This document shows, piece after piece, positions 1-8,940 of a DNA stretch of 40,244 nt (position 1 is its first letter; each line of letters begins with the position of its first letter). This DNA comes from a virus. A program made the translations under genes and the position numbers. The stretch spans positions 1-40,244 of IMG/VR virus record IMGVR_UViG_3300046694_000208, one strand, 5' to 3'. The notes beneath the pieces were generated by a model, which made no database searches, was not told the origin of the DNA, and saw nothing but the letters and a program-made list of their open reading frames with translations.

Positions 1-1722
1 ATAACCACATTCGATAAGCTAGCCGGTGAGGTCGAGGGACAATACAAAGATGGCTTATCCTTTTTGCGTAGGATGGGATGGCTGGATAAGTGGCCTGAGT
101 ATGAGCGCTTCAAGGCTGGAGACCAGTGGCCGCCGGCCACAACGCGCACCAAGTCGCTACCGCGCCCGGTGTTCAATCTGATCAAGATGATCGAAACACA
201 CAAAGTGGCCAACGTCATGAGTGAACAGATTAACATGCTGTTCAGCCGGGAAGAGGCGGACGAGACGCAGGAGCAAGACGAAACAGGCGATCTGTTCAGC
301 AGGTACTCAGCTGCTACCTGGGAGCGAATTAAACAGGATGATCTCAACGAAGAAGCCTTGGACGTTGCAGCCAATACCGGCACAGTGGCCGTGCATTACT
401 TTTACGATATGAGCATCAAAGGCGGTGTGCAGTTCCCTTTCATTGGTGAGATGCAAGGCGAGGTAATTGACCCGATTAATATCTTCTTCGGCAATGAGCA
501 GCAGCGCAATGTGCAGCGGCAGCCGTATATCATCATCAGCAGCCGGGAGAGCATCAAGAGTGTCCGAGAATACGCCCGGTCCAATGGGTTAAGCAAAGAC
601 ATGGTAGCCCAGATTAAGCCGGACAAGGACACACAGGATGAAGGATACGACATGGCAAAGGTCGAGATTGACGACGGCAAGAAGATAACCGTTATCACAC
701 GTTACTGGAAGGGCAACGGAGGTAAGATCATGTTTTGCAAGGTCGCTGGTGGCATGACCATCAAAAAGACGACAGACACGATGCTGAGCCGGTATCCTAT
801 CGCTGTGATGCAATGGGAACGCCGTAAGAAGTCCATACGCGGCATTGGGGATACTGAGGGGCTGATCCCGAACCAGAAGGCTGTTAATACTCTGGTTGCC
901 ATGCAGATACTCTCTGTACAGCTCACAGGCTGGCCTAAGCTGATCTATAAGAAGGGTGCGATTGACCCAAGCAAGATTACCAATGCCCCGGGAGAGATGA
1001 TCGAGGACCACCTACCCGTAGGACAGGGAGACGGTGCAAAGTATCTCACACCGGGCAACATTAGCGCGGTTGCTGGTAACTTGGTAGAGGCTATATTGAC
1101 CTACACACGCCAAATGACAGGCGCTGACGAGGCTGCAACCGGCTCCGCACCATCTGCTGACCTCAATGCAACGGCCATCATGCTGCTGCAAAAAGCTTCA
1201 GCGATTCCAATAGAGTCCATCAAGCGCAGGTTTTACAGCTTTATCGAGGATATTGGCCGCATCTGGGAGGACATTTGGAAGGTGAAGTACAATTTACCGC
1301 GCCAAGTCACCCTAAAGGATGATGATGGCGAAGAGTACCCGGCCATGTTTGACGGTTCGCAGTACCAGGACGTACCAATGTCGCTCAAAATTGATGTTGG
1401 CCCATCATCCACTTACTCCGAATCACTCATGCTGTCGAGCTTAGACAAGGCTTTAGACCGCGGGGACATCGACTACATGCAGTATCTCAAGTACGCACCG
1501 CATGCTGTCGTGCCTTTCAGAGACCGATTGATGAAGGAAATGGAGGACAAGAAAGGCGTAATCGGCCAAATGGAGCAGCTGATTGCATCTATGCAGCCTG
1601 AAGAAAAGCAAATGTTCCAATCCATGCCACCAGAGCAGCAGTTTATGTTCTTGCAGCAGAACATCTTAGCTCCACAAGTACCGCAAGCAGTGCCGAATCA
1701 ACCTACAGCCGTAGGGATGTAA
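1..1722 (+). CDS. P22-type portal protein (main part; start is at 40095)
   Basis: This is the portal, the ring at the capsid vertex through which DNA is packaged and ejected. The reading frame is open from base 1. Because bases 1-126 repeat at 40104-40229, the true start is the ATG at 40095, behind AAGGTG, which adds Met-Ser-Glu and gives a protein of about 576 aa. The ATG at 64 is only an internal methionine. The sequence looks like P22-like portals of podovirus-type phages: a long mixed alpha/beta body, the segment IRGIGDTEGLIPNQKAVN in the middle, and a Gln/Met/Pro-rich C-terminus. The position after large terminase and before scaffold and capsid supports the call. A terminator follows at once. 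The family call is by recognition. Confidence 0.85.
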   Translation: MTTFDKLAGEVEGQYKDGLSFLRRMGWLDKWPEYERFKAGDQWPPATTRTKSLPRPVFNLIKMIETHKVANVMSEQINMLFSREEADETQEQDETGDLFSRYSAATWERIKQDDLNEEALDVAANTGTVAVHYFYDMSIKGGVQFPFIGEMQGEVIDPINIFFGNEQQRNVQRQPYIIISSRESIKSVREYARSNGLSKDMVAQIKPDKDTQDEGYDMAKVEIDDGKKITVITRYWKGNGGKIMFCKVAGGMTIKKTTDTMLSRYPIAVMQWERRKKSIRGIGDTEGLIPNQKAVNTLVAMQILSVQLTGWPKLIYKKGAIDPSKITNAPGEMIEDHLPVGQGDGAKYLTPGNISAVAGNLVEAILTYTRQMTGADEAATGSAPSADLNATAIMLLQKASAIPIESIKRRFYSFIEDIGRIWEDIWKVKYNLPRQVTLKDDDGEEYPAMFDGSQYQDVPMSLKIDVGPSSTYSESLMLSSLDKALDRGDIDYMQYLKYAPHAVVPFRDRLMKEMEDKKGVIGQMEQLIASMQPEEKQMFQSMPPEQQFMFLQQNILAPQVPQAVPNQPTAVGM

Positions 1723-1728
1723 AATATA

Positions 1729-1762
1729 GGGCTTCCGCTGAGACTGCGGTGGCCCTTTTTAT
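1729..1762 (+). terminator. Rho-independent terminator after portal
   Basis: A two-part stem follows the portal stop: GGGC/GGCCC, an internal loop, then CCGC/GCGG around TGAGACT. It ends in TTTTTAT. It probably lowers read-through between packaging and scaffold/capsid genes rather than ending the late operon. Confidence 0.7.
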
Positions 1763-1803
1763 ATACAAATTTGCCCCAACCATAGGGCAAGGAGGCGTTA
1801 CAC

Positions 1804-2601
1804 ATGGAAGAGACCGCCAACCATAGCGGCATTGAACAGGCAGCACCTGTTACTGAGCAAGTGCCAGTAACGGAGGCAATTGAAACACAAACCACAGGGG
1901 AGACCGCCACACCAGCGGAAGAGCCTAGAGGGATAAAGGTCAAGTACAACAAAGAAGAACGCTTTGTGCCAGAGGATGAGGTACCGAGTTGGGTTCAGAA
2001 AGGCTTGAACTATGACAAGGTGTCCGAAAAAGCCCAGCAAGCCGAGCGATATCAGCAATCACTTGACCGTGTAGCGAAATATTACGGGTTTGACACTCAC
2101 GAATCGTACATGGAAGCACTGGAACAGGCCGAAACGGACCGCCGCATCACCGAAGAAGCTGACCGCCTTGGTGTTCCGGAGGATGTGATCCGCGAATATG
2201 TCCAGCCACTTAAAACCAGACTCGACCAGTACGAGAAACGTGACTTGGAACGTTCAGAACAGGACGCACTTCAGAAGGTAGAGTCACAGATTTCCAGCAT
2301 GGAGAGCGACACTGCCAACTATCCGAACTTTGCACAGCACAAGATGGAAGTCATCAACCTAGCAGCATCCAAAGGATACAGCTTGGACGATGCCTACAAG
2401 CTACTTACTTACGACACGCGGGTAACTACCGCATCGCAACAGGCCCAGCAGGAGGCCATACGAAGACTGCAACAAAACGCCGACAGCTCGACAGGCGCAT
2501 TGGGCGCTGACGCACCAGAGCAAGCCACAGGATACATGGCGATGTCTCAGGCAGAGCGTAAAGCGTACCGTGAGGCCATTAAGCGCGGACAACCATACTA
2601 A
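1804..2601 (+). CDS. Capsid scaffolding protein (probable)
   Basis: A 265-aa acidic, Gln/Glu-rich, largely helical protein lies directly between portal and major capsid protein, the usual place of the scaffold. It has a low-complexity Thr/Glu/Pro-rich N-terminus (residues 1-45), a central coiled-coil-like part (about 70-175) and a small Lys/Arg-rich C-terminus ending KAYREAIKRGQPY. Scaffolds often bind capsid protein through such a basic tail. The start ATG follows AAGGAGG at good distance. No protease is seen nearby, so the scaffold may be released whole. The role is inferred from position and composition. Confidence 0.7.
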   Translation: MEETANHSGIEQAAPVTEQVPVTEAIETQTTGETATPAEEPRGIKVKYNKEERFVPEDEVPSWVQKGLNYDKVSEKAQQAERYQQSLDRVAKYYGFDTHESYMEALEQAETDRRITEEADRLGVPEDVIREYVQPLKTRLDQYEKRDLERSEQDALQKVESQISSMESDTANYPNFAQHKMEVINLAASKGYSLDDAYKLLTYDTRVTTASQQAQQEAIRRLQQNADSSTGALGADAPEQATGYMAMSQAERKAYREAIKRGQPY

Positions 2602-2615
2602 GGGGATGACTTACC

Positions 2616-3578
2616 ATGGCAACATCAGTACAAGGGTATAACGCAACGGCCGGAGTGAACGCACTTACGGCGGAACAACATACGTATTTCCAGGATGAAT
2701 TGCTCGAAAGACTGCTGCCAGAACTCAAATGGACGCAGTTTGGCGAAAAGAAGACGATTCCGAACCGCAAAGGAGCGACAACAAGCTTCCGCCGCCTGAA
2801 TTCACTGGCTGTATCTACTACAGCACTAACCGAGGGCGTTACTCCAGACGGCGTTAACCTTGATATCGTGGCAATCACAGCCACAGTAGCCGAGTACGGC
2901 AGCTGGACCAAGATTTCTGAATTCATCAATATGACTGGTTATGACCCGTTGCTGACTGAAGCATCTGGACTCATGGGTGAAAATGCTGGGGAATCCATTG
3001 ATACCATCGTACGTGACATTGTAGCCGCAGGCACAAACGTAATCTATGCCAACGGAAAGGCCTCCCGTATCCTCACTGCTGCTACAGATAAGATCACTGC
3101 TGCGGATATCCTGAAGGTGCGCCGTACCATGAAAAATAACAAGGTGAAAGAAATCAAACTGCCTGGTGGTGGCTCAGGTTTCGTGGCCCTGGTACATCCC
3201 TTCGTAGCCATGGACCTCATGCAGACACAGGAGTGGAAGGATCAGAACACATACGTGGACACCAAGAACCGTGAAGAAGGTATCCTGGGTAAGATGTACG
3301 GCATCTACTTCATGGAAGTGGACAACGGCGTGAAGTTCACGGGTGCCGGTGCATCGTCTGCAGATATCTACGGCACGATCTTCCTGGGCCGCGGCGCGTA
3401 TGGTCTGCCAGACATCGGCGGTAGCATGAAGCCTGAGATTATCGTACACCCTGCTGGATCTGCTGGATCGGCCGACCCACTGAACCAATTCAACACGATC
3501 GCTTGGAAATGCGCGTTCACTGCAGTTCGTCTGCAGGAACTGGCTATCATCCGTTACGAATCCGGCGCATCTGTATAA
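2616..3578 (+). CDS. Major capsid protein, N4-gp56 type
   Basis: This 320-aa protein forms the head shell. The N-terminal part, with FQDELLERLLPELKWTQFG and then NRKGATTSFRRLNSLAV, and the segment TLTEGVTPDGV-like around residues 70-76 are typical of the N4-gp56 family of HK97-fold capsid proteins. The centre carries the expected VHPFVAMDLMQTQEWKD and GKMYGIYFMEVDN segments. It starts at an ATG behind AAGGGG and sits 14 bases after the scaffold gene. A hairpin with a T-rich tail follows. The combination of a P22-like portal and an N4-gp56-like capsid is known in short-tailed phages of Gram-positive hosts. Family call by recognition. Confidence 0.88.
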   Translation: MATSVQGYNATAGVNALTAEQHTYFQDELLERLLPELKWTQFGEKKTIPNRKGATTSFRRLNSLAVSTTALTEGVTPDGVNLDIVAITATVAEYGSWTKISEFINMTGYDPLLTEASGLMGENAGESIDTIVRDIVAAGTNVIYANGKASRILTAATDKITAADILKVRRTMKNNKVKEIKLPGGGSGFVALVHPFVAMDLMQTQEWKDQNTYVDTKNREEGILGKMYGIYFMEVDNGVKFTGAGASSADIYGTIFLGRGAYGLPDIGGSMKPEIIVHPAGSAGSADPLNQFNTIAWKCAFTAVRLQELAIIRYESGASV

Positions 3579-3584
3579 CCACTT

Positions 3585-3604
3585 GGGGGCTTAGGCCCCC
3601 TTTA
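3585..3604 (+). terminator. Hairpin with short T tail after capsid gene
   Basis: GGGGGC and GCCCCC pair over a TTAG loop and are followed by TTTAAT. The T tract is short, so it may work as a partial terminator or as a 3' stabiliser of the abundant capsid mRNA. Confidence 0.6.
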
Positions 3605-3622
3605 ATCTAAGGAGGACTTACC

Positions 3623-3913
3623 ATGGCAACAGAAAAATCACTCGAAAAACAAGCAGCAGAGGCAGAAAAAAGCGCAGCGCAGCAGCTGCAGGAAATGCCG
3701 AAAGTGAAAATTATCATTCCTGACGATCCGCAGAACCCTTCGGATAAGGTTGTTCCTGTTGGATTCAACGGCGTAATATACACGATTCCCCGGGGAGTCA
3801 CCGTAGAAGTTCCGGAAGTGATTGCTGAAATCTGGCAGGACTCCTACGAACGTACACGCGCAGTCAATCAGCGCATTGAAAAAAGCACCAGCCAAGAAAT
3901 AAAAGTAATGTGA
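3623..3913 (+). CDS. Small structural-region protein, unknown role
   Basis: A 96-aa protein with a strong ribosome site (AAGGAGG). The first 30 residues are a charged Ala/Glu/Lys-rich helix. The rest looks like a small beta-rich module (KVKIIIPDDP, VGFNGVIYTIPRGVTVEVP) followed by a helix. It is placed between capsid and adaptor genes, where many phages encode a head-completion or decoration protein. The module resembles short phage proteins with a 'V..nG..y.i.rG..v.vP' pattern seen in several head regions. Function is not recognised. Confidence 0.6.
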   Translation: MATEKSLEKQAAEAEKSAAQQLQEMPKVKIIIPDDPQNPSDKVVPVGFNGVIYTIPRGVTVEVPEVIAEIWQDSYERTRAVNQRIEKSTSQEIKVM

Positions 3914-3917
3914 CAAG

Positions 3918-3939
3918 GGCCCCGCAATGGGGCCTTTTT
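3918..3939 (+). terminator. Rho-independent terminator
   Basis: GGCCCC and GGGGCC pair over the loop GCAAT and are followed directly by TTTTT. This is the third hairpin between consecutive head genes, so the late operon seems to be graded by intergenic terminators. Confidence 0.75.
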
Positions 3940-3959
3940 GTCTATTAAGGGGTGATACC

Positions 3960-4544
3960 GTGACATTGCAGGAAATACTGGACGAAATCGCTGAGAAGTA
4001 CCCGCATGGCTTGTCCAATGATAGTGTGATCCGTAAGGTTAACCAGATTCAGGCTGAACTATTTCGTACCACTTTTAAAATAAACACCATGTGGCAAGAC
4101 GACATCATTGCTGATGTATTCGCCTATGCCCTTCCATGCGCTCGCAGCAGCGTTATAGACGTGCTTGTGAATGATTCGGAATATATCTACCAAGACGTCA
4201 AAAAAACGGCTGGAGTGCCGTTCTATTACTTCACAGATGGAAATGAACTTGGTCTGTACCCTACACCAACGGAAGATAGCGCCGGAGGGCTTACTATCTT
4301 TTATAACCGAACACCAGCAAAGCTGAATTCAAGTGAACTGAACGCTGTTCCTGAACTGGACAGCGATTTTCACATGCTTTTAGTGTATGGAGCACTGGTT
4401 CAAATCGCGGAAAACTTCAATGATGTAGCGATGGTGAACAACTACACAGCGAAATACAACGGGATGATTGAAGAATTCCAAAGAGTTAATGACGAAACGC
4501 CGGATTACCTTGTCATTGAAGATGTCATGGGGGGATTACTATGA
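3960..4544 (+). CDS. Head-tail adaptor protein
   Basis: A 194-aa protein that probably sits under the portal and joins head to tail. It begins at a GTG behind AAGGGGTG; an ATG upstream in the same frame lies inside the terminator and has no ribosome site. The pattern 'LQEILDEIAEKYPHGLSNDSVIRKVNQIQAELFR' at the start, 'GLYPTP' near the middle and 'FHMLLVYGALVQIAENFND' near the end matches small adaptor proteins of the gp6/gp4 sort that form dodecameric rings. It overlaps the next gene by 4 bases (ATGA), which suggests translational coupling to the tailspike. Confidence 0.7.
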   Translation: MTLQEILDEIAEKYPHGLSNDSVIRKVNQIQAELFRTTFKINTMWQDDIIADVFAYALPCARSSVIDVLVNDSEYIYQDVKKTAGVPFYYFTDGNELGLYPTPTEDSAGGLTIFYNRTPAKLNSSELNAVPELDSDFHMLLVYGALVQIAENFNDVAMVNNYTAKYNGMIEEFQRVNDETPDYLVIEDVMGGLL

Positions 4545-6013
4545 GCAATGCCTCGCAATTAATTGCAAGTCAATATAGAAATTCAGAAATAAACCGGAGA
4601 ATATGGGCGGATGTGTATTACACATTCAAAGAGTTCGGAGCTTTAGGAGATGGGGAGAACGACGATACACTGGCAATAAAGAACTGCTTAGCAGCAGCTA
4701 AACAGTCAGGTGCTTCCGTCATGATGACCCCGGGACACTATATAATCAATGAAATGCTTGATGTGGAGTGCAGTTTAATCGGAGCTTCCATGAAGGATGT
4801 AATACTGGACTTTTCAGGTAATCCAGATAGCAGCTGTCTATTTTTTAACTTTTCGAAACTGATAGCCGAAAAATTTACGATCAGATGTAACTCATCTGTT
4901 ACTACTCAGGTTGCTATGAATGTCTATTATTGCACAGATGCATCATCATTTAGAGAAATTGTTATCGAAGATAACGCGCCAAATGGGATTTACGTATCGA
5001 GATTATTCTACGCTAATTTCAATAATATTCGAATGCGCAGTGTTCTGCCTACGGGTTACGGTATCCAAATTTACAACCATGCTGAAGGCGGAGTTAATGC
5101 GGTTAAATTTGCTAATATCTATATTCAAGGTGGGCTAAACTCTGTTCTGTTTAACGGAACAGGAAGCTATTCGTCTGAGGGGACAGTATTTGATACTTGC
5201 ACATTTGAAAGTTCTTTTAAAACGGCGGTCAAAAACAACTCTCAGAATTTATTTAACATCAAGTTCGAAAACTGCTATTTTGAAAACTCATATGCAAACA
5301 CTACTGATGCCAGCGTACCAGTTCTTTTGGATAGCGTTATTACGGCGAACAAACCAATTCAATTTAATAACACAACGCTAAGAGCTAGTAACGCGAACAG
5401 TAGGTACATTACAACTGGGCTCTGCTTAATTAACGTTTTATACAACATCAATTTCATGAATATGAATACGGATGGGGCAAAAAATATCATTGTCCAGGCG
5501 TTCAATGTGGGAGGTATAGCAAAGGATTATCACAACAGTTATACGGGGAGTACAATAGTTGAAAAAATTGGCGTAAATGAAGCCCGTTATCTGTTCAAAA
5601 AGGCAATAGGGACAAAGGCAGTTCCTATCAATACTCCCACTAGCTTGTTTACGGTTAAATGTCCTGCTTCGAATGGTCTAACGGTAATGAATGTTAGATT
5701 GATCATCCCCAGCAGCGTTAACACTTATGCCGCAACAGTGGCTGAGTACTTGGTGTTTTGTAATGCAAGGGGATCTGCTCAAGAATCGAAATTTATTCTT
5801 AAGCACAGTATTGAGTCTAACGCGTCTCAATTAGCAACAAACTTCACTTTTTCCGTTTCTGCAAGTGCATACAATGCAACGACCAACACTCACGATTTTA
5901 CAGTTTCCGTCACTGCAACACATGCAAATCTAGTTGGGACATATCTCATTGAGGTCGAGGGGATAAATTCCACCACTACTGAAAACGGAGAAAGAAAAAT
6001 ACTTTTCTTGTGA
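4541..6013 (+). CDS. Tailspike with pectate-lyase-type beta-helix
   Basis: This 490-aa protein is probably the receptor-binding or polysaccharide-degrading spike. Residues about 28-60 hold the module VYYTFKEFGALGDGENDD followed by AIKNCL and MMTPGHYII, the usual N-terminal signature of pectate-lyase-3-like beta-helices in phage tailspikes. The next 250 residues are Asn/Thr/Ser-rich repeats as in parallel beta-helices, then a beta-sandwich-like C-terminus. Catalytic residues cannot be named. The first 27 residues are the only head-binding candidate, unusually short. The DNA is clearly more AT-rich than its neighbours, which fits exchange of host-range modules. Confidence 0.8.
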   Translation: MSNASQLIASQYRNSEINRRIWADVYYTFKEFGALGDGENDDTLAIKNCLAAAKQSGASVMMTPGHYIINEMLDVECSLIGASMKDVILDFSGNPDSSCLFFNFSKLIAEKFTIRCNSSVTTQVAMNVYYCTDASSFREIVIEDNAPNGIYVSRLFYANFNNIRMRSVLPTGYGIQIYNHAEGGVNAVKFANIYIQGGLNSVLFNGTGSYSSEGTVFDTCTFESSFKTAVKNNSQNLFNIKFENCYFENSYANTTDASVPVLLDSVITANKPIQFNNTTLRASNANSRYITTGLCLINVLYNINFMNMNTDGAKNIIVQAFNVGGIAKDYHNSYTGSTIVEKIGVNEARYLFKKAIGTKAVPINTPTSLFTVKCPASNGLTVMNVRLIIPSSVNTYAATVAEYLVFCNARGSAQESKFILKHSIESNASQLATNFTFSVSASAYNATTNTHDFTVSVTATHANLVGTYLIEVEGINSTTTENGERKILFL

Positions 6014-6059
6014 GGTTTGTAGTTTAGACCATACTATGTAATAAGAAAGGAGGTGCTTC

Positions 6060-7450
6060 ATGCAACCTTGGACATCAGCACCGAATAAATCAAAACCGAT
6101 CATAGTCACATTGGCCGATGGCATCAACCAATCCGTAGAGTCCATAGAGCTTGCAGACGGTCAATGTACCGATGCACTCAACGTGGACTCTTTTATTTAC
6201 CCAACGCTCCAGGTGCGTGACGGTTACGCGCTGCATAGCACCCACACGGGCTATATCAACCGCCTGTTTAAGTTCCTGGGTGTTTGGTACTGTGGCAACG
6301 GAAGGGGTTTGTACCGGTTCACAGGATCGTCATGGGCGGCTGTCTATGAATATGGTGACACCAACAATGATCGGCTATGGGACGCGGCAATGTTCTTCGA
6401 TGGCAGTAAGCTGTATTTCCTGGATGGATCCCTGCAGCTGCAGCAGTGGGATGGCACAACACTCACTGCAATGAGCGCGGCCCCGGCAGCCAGCGCGTTC
6501 CTCACGACACACGCCAACCGGTTCTATGCGGCCAACCGTAACGACAATCTGCTGTCATACTCCGGACTACGTGATGCTGCAGACTGGACCAGCACCAACA
6601 AATACACCGGGACCGGGAAAATCACCGTTGAAACCCCGGACGGAGAGAAGCCAACCGGCCTTATTGCTTACGCCGATCATGTGATACTCTTCAAAAAATA
6701 CACGTTGCATGAGTTGTACGGCGAGGATTCAACCAACTTCCAGATGCAGAACCCTTACGGGGTTGGCTGTATCTCAGATCGGACAATCGTTCCAACCAAT
6801 TCGGCGCTTTTTGGCTAGGCCCTGACGGAGTCTATTCCTACTCAGGAGGGGCCGCACCCGTAAAAATAAGCGATCCTATCAAAAATTACATTGCGTCCAT
6901 CAACCAAGCTTACGCAAAACACTGCGTGGCCGGCACTGATGGGCGTTTTCTTTACCTGTCGCTGGTGACCGGGGGCAACACGCTTCCAAACATAACGCTC
7001 AAATTCGACCTACAGGGCGGCCGCTGGTGGCCTTGTAGCTTCGTGGCTACATCTTATTACCTGGACGGACAGACGCTTTACATCGGCACGGCAGGCGGTC
7101 AGGTACTGCAAATGGGTGGGGCTACAGACAACGGTGCGGTAATCAACTGGTCCATTGAAACGAAGCCGTTCAGCGAAGGTGACGAAACTGTCCGTAAGAC
7201 GATCAACCGCCTGTGGGTGATTGCGGATATTGAGCCGGGCTCAACGCTGATTGCGGCCTACGCTGCAGGGACTGAGGCTGGAACGTGGAACGTGGTGAGC
7301 TCAACCACCAACGGTACCGGAGCTATTCAAAGCATTCGCATACCGGTGATCGTTAACACACCGCAAATCTGGTACCGCCTGAAGCTATACGGAACCGGGA
7401 AAGTGAAAATACACCGCGTAATTCGTGAGGTGTCAGGGAGGAATTCGTAA
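6060..7450 (+). CDS. gp10-like tail hub protein, read across a -1 frameshift
   Basis: The gene starts at ATG 6060 behind AAGGAGG and is open to a TAG at 6816-6818. The second part is open in the -1 frame to 7450. Moving back one base at CTTTTTGG (6807-6814) gives a continuous 463-aa protein with Leu-Phe-Trp-Leu-Gly-Pro-Asp-Gly across the joint. The repeats (YRFTGSSW, LQQWDGTTLT, FWLGPDGVYSYSGG, IGTAGGQVLQMGG) look like beta-propeller blades, as in P22 gp10-like proteins that plug the tail. A hairpin can form just after the T run. It may be programmed frameshifting, a recent one-base deletion, or a sequence error. The function call is moderate; that both parts are one protein is strongly supported. 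Confidence 0.72.
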
Positions 7451-8184
7451 TGGCACAGGTGAATTTGCCAAATGTCGAGGGCATGACCAGTTTGGATGAT
7501 TTGAAAAATGCTGTTGGTAAAATGACGAAGGAACTGTCGTGGCTGCTGGAGAATCTTGACACGCGGAACCTGAACTATGTTGATGGGGATCTGCTGGTAG
7601 AGGGTACGGTTACGGCGCTTAAGCTCCAGGTTGATGAATTGTCTGCGATCAGTGCAAACCTGGGTAAGATTGTATCGGGTGAAATATACGGAGCGTATAT
7701 CGCAACCAAGGAATCTGCATATCCGAGAGCAGAAATGAGCTCTACGAGCGATTTGTTCGGTGCATATAAAGATGCAGATAATTTCATCCGTATTGTTGCT
7801 GATTATGGCGGTTCTCCAGCATTAGAAGTGTGGAGTGGTGGGGTTATAAAGGGCAGAATCAATACATTGTTAGGAGTTTTAGCGGTTGAAGGATACTCAG
7901 GATTAACAGTATCCTCTTACGGATCAACAGACCTTCGTTCAGCAAATGAGGTTCTTGTGCCAAAAACTGATTGGAGTGGGATTGTAAAAGAAGATGGATT
8001 ATCACTACAAGATGAATTTGATGAATTGAATGATGGATTGGCTGGAAAAGCAACAGCAGGTGTTTCAACAAGCTTATCCGGATCAGCAAATGGTGGGATA
8101 CCAATCGGAACTGTTCTGATGGTATCAGGTGGTGGGACAGTTACATGGACCGGAATACCTTTGCATTCCCATGCTCAAAATTAA
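7450..8184 (+). CDS. Tail fibre or appendage protein
   Basis: A 244-aa protein whose ATG shares a base with the upstream stop. The N-terminal 80 residues contain a helix (TSLDDLKNAVGKMTKELSWLLENL) and the pattern 'VDGDLLVEGTVTALKL...LSAISANLGKIVSGEI', found in many Gram-positive phage tail fibres and minor structural proteins. The C-terminal half is Gly/Ser/Thr-rich (AGVSTSLSGSANGG) and ends with HSHAQN, a His pair like those seen in metal-binding fibre tips. Base composition shifts to AT-rich at about 7690, so the anchor and tip probably have different histories. Confidence 0.65.
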   Translation: MAQVNLPNVEGMTSLDDLKNAVGKMTKELSWLLENLDTRNLNYVDGDLLVEGTVTALKLQVDELSAISANLGKIVSGEIYGAYIATKESAYPRAEMSSTSDLFGAYKDADNFIRIVADYGGSPALEVWSGGVIKGRINTLLGVLAVEGYSGLTVSSYGSTDLRSANEVLVPKTDWSGIVKEDGLSLQDEFDELNDGLAGKATAGVSTSLSGSANGGIPIGTVLMVSGGGTVTWTGIPLHSHAQN

Positions 8185-8224
8185 ATGATATACTAATCCC
8201 AAAATCTAGCATTAGGGGTGCGGT

Positions 8225-8842
8225 ATGAAGAAGATTGGATTAATACTTATTGGGATTGTCATTGGTGCCGGAATTACACTATCTCCTCAAATATATGGCG
8301 CTGGGGCTAAACTGCTCGGTGCAAAAGTGGATAAAACAATGGAGATCAAATTAAATGGGAAATCTATAGGACAGGGAGCTGTGATTGATGGGACGAGTTA
8401 TATTCCTGTAAGATCCGCAGCGAATGCCTTGGGAATGGGGGTCAGTGTGGATAGCACACAAGTTAATTTAACTACTTTAAACTCAGCTGAACAAAATGCT
8501 GCAATTGCCCGGGAAGAACAAGCTAAGATGGACCAGGAACAACAAGGAAAAGACAATGCAGCTTTTATAGAAAAATTAAATCGAGACATTGCAAGTTCAA
8601 AACGTAAAATTGAAAGCTATAATAACGCCATGAATAGAATTTCAAATGAAATTACAAGAACAAAAAATATGCTGGACACAGTTAATGCCAATGCTCAGGC
8701 ACCTGAAGAATCCATAAAAGAAGCTCAAGAAAAATACAATACGGCTGTAAATGCCGAATCTGAAATGCAGAAAAAAATTGATGCTGAACAAAAAAACCTT
8801 GCTGACCTTGAATCACAACTGGCCTCATTGCAACAAAAATAA
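8225..8842 (+). CDS. Secreted stalk-domain protein with coiled coil
   Basis: A 205-aa protein. Residues 1-25 are a signal peptide or membrane anchor (MKK, then a hydrophobic run ending near IYGAGAKLLGA). Residues about 40-82 contain 'IKLNGKSI...VIDGTSYIPVRSAANALGM', the copper-amine-oxidase N-terminal-like 'stalk' domain common on Paenibacillaceae cell surfaces. From about 90 to the end it is a long Gln/Glu/Lys coiled coil. The DNA is AT-rich and lies between a fibre gene and a terminator, like a moron. It could be a surface protein made by infected or lysogenic cells, or a virion appendage. No catalytic residues are expected. Role unknown. Confidence 0.7.
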   Translation: MKKIGLILIGIVIGAGITLSPQIYGAGAKLLGAKVDKTMEIKLNGKSIGQGAVIDGTSYIPVRSAANALGMGVSVDSTQVNLTTLNSAEQNAAIAREEQAKMDQEQQGKDNAAFIEKLNRDIASSKRKIESYNNAMNRISNEITRTKNMLDTVNANAQAPEESIKEAQEKYNTAVNAESEMQKKIDAEQKNLADLESQLASLQQK

Positions 8843-8895
8843 TCAAAACCTATTGACCACACCTGCTACACTGAAATAAATAACAGATCGGCCAG

Positions 8896-8919
8896 AGGAC
8901 TCCATACGGGGTCCTTTTT
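8896..8919 (+). terminator. Rho-independent terminator
   Basis: An 8-bp stem AGGACTCC/GGGGTCCT (one T-G pair) over the loop ATAC runs into TTTTTC. It ends transcripts of the stalk-domain gene before the internal virion gene. Confidence 0.75.
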
Positions 8920-8940
8920 CTATTGCAAAGGAGTGATAAG

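Noticed and set aside
1-126. True direct terminal repeats of the phage genome
   Set aside because: The copy ends in adapter and lies inside the portal ORF; an assembly overlap of a circular or permuted genome is simpler. Read-end mapping would decide.
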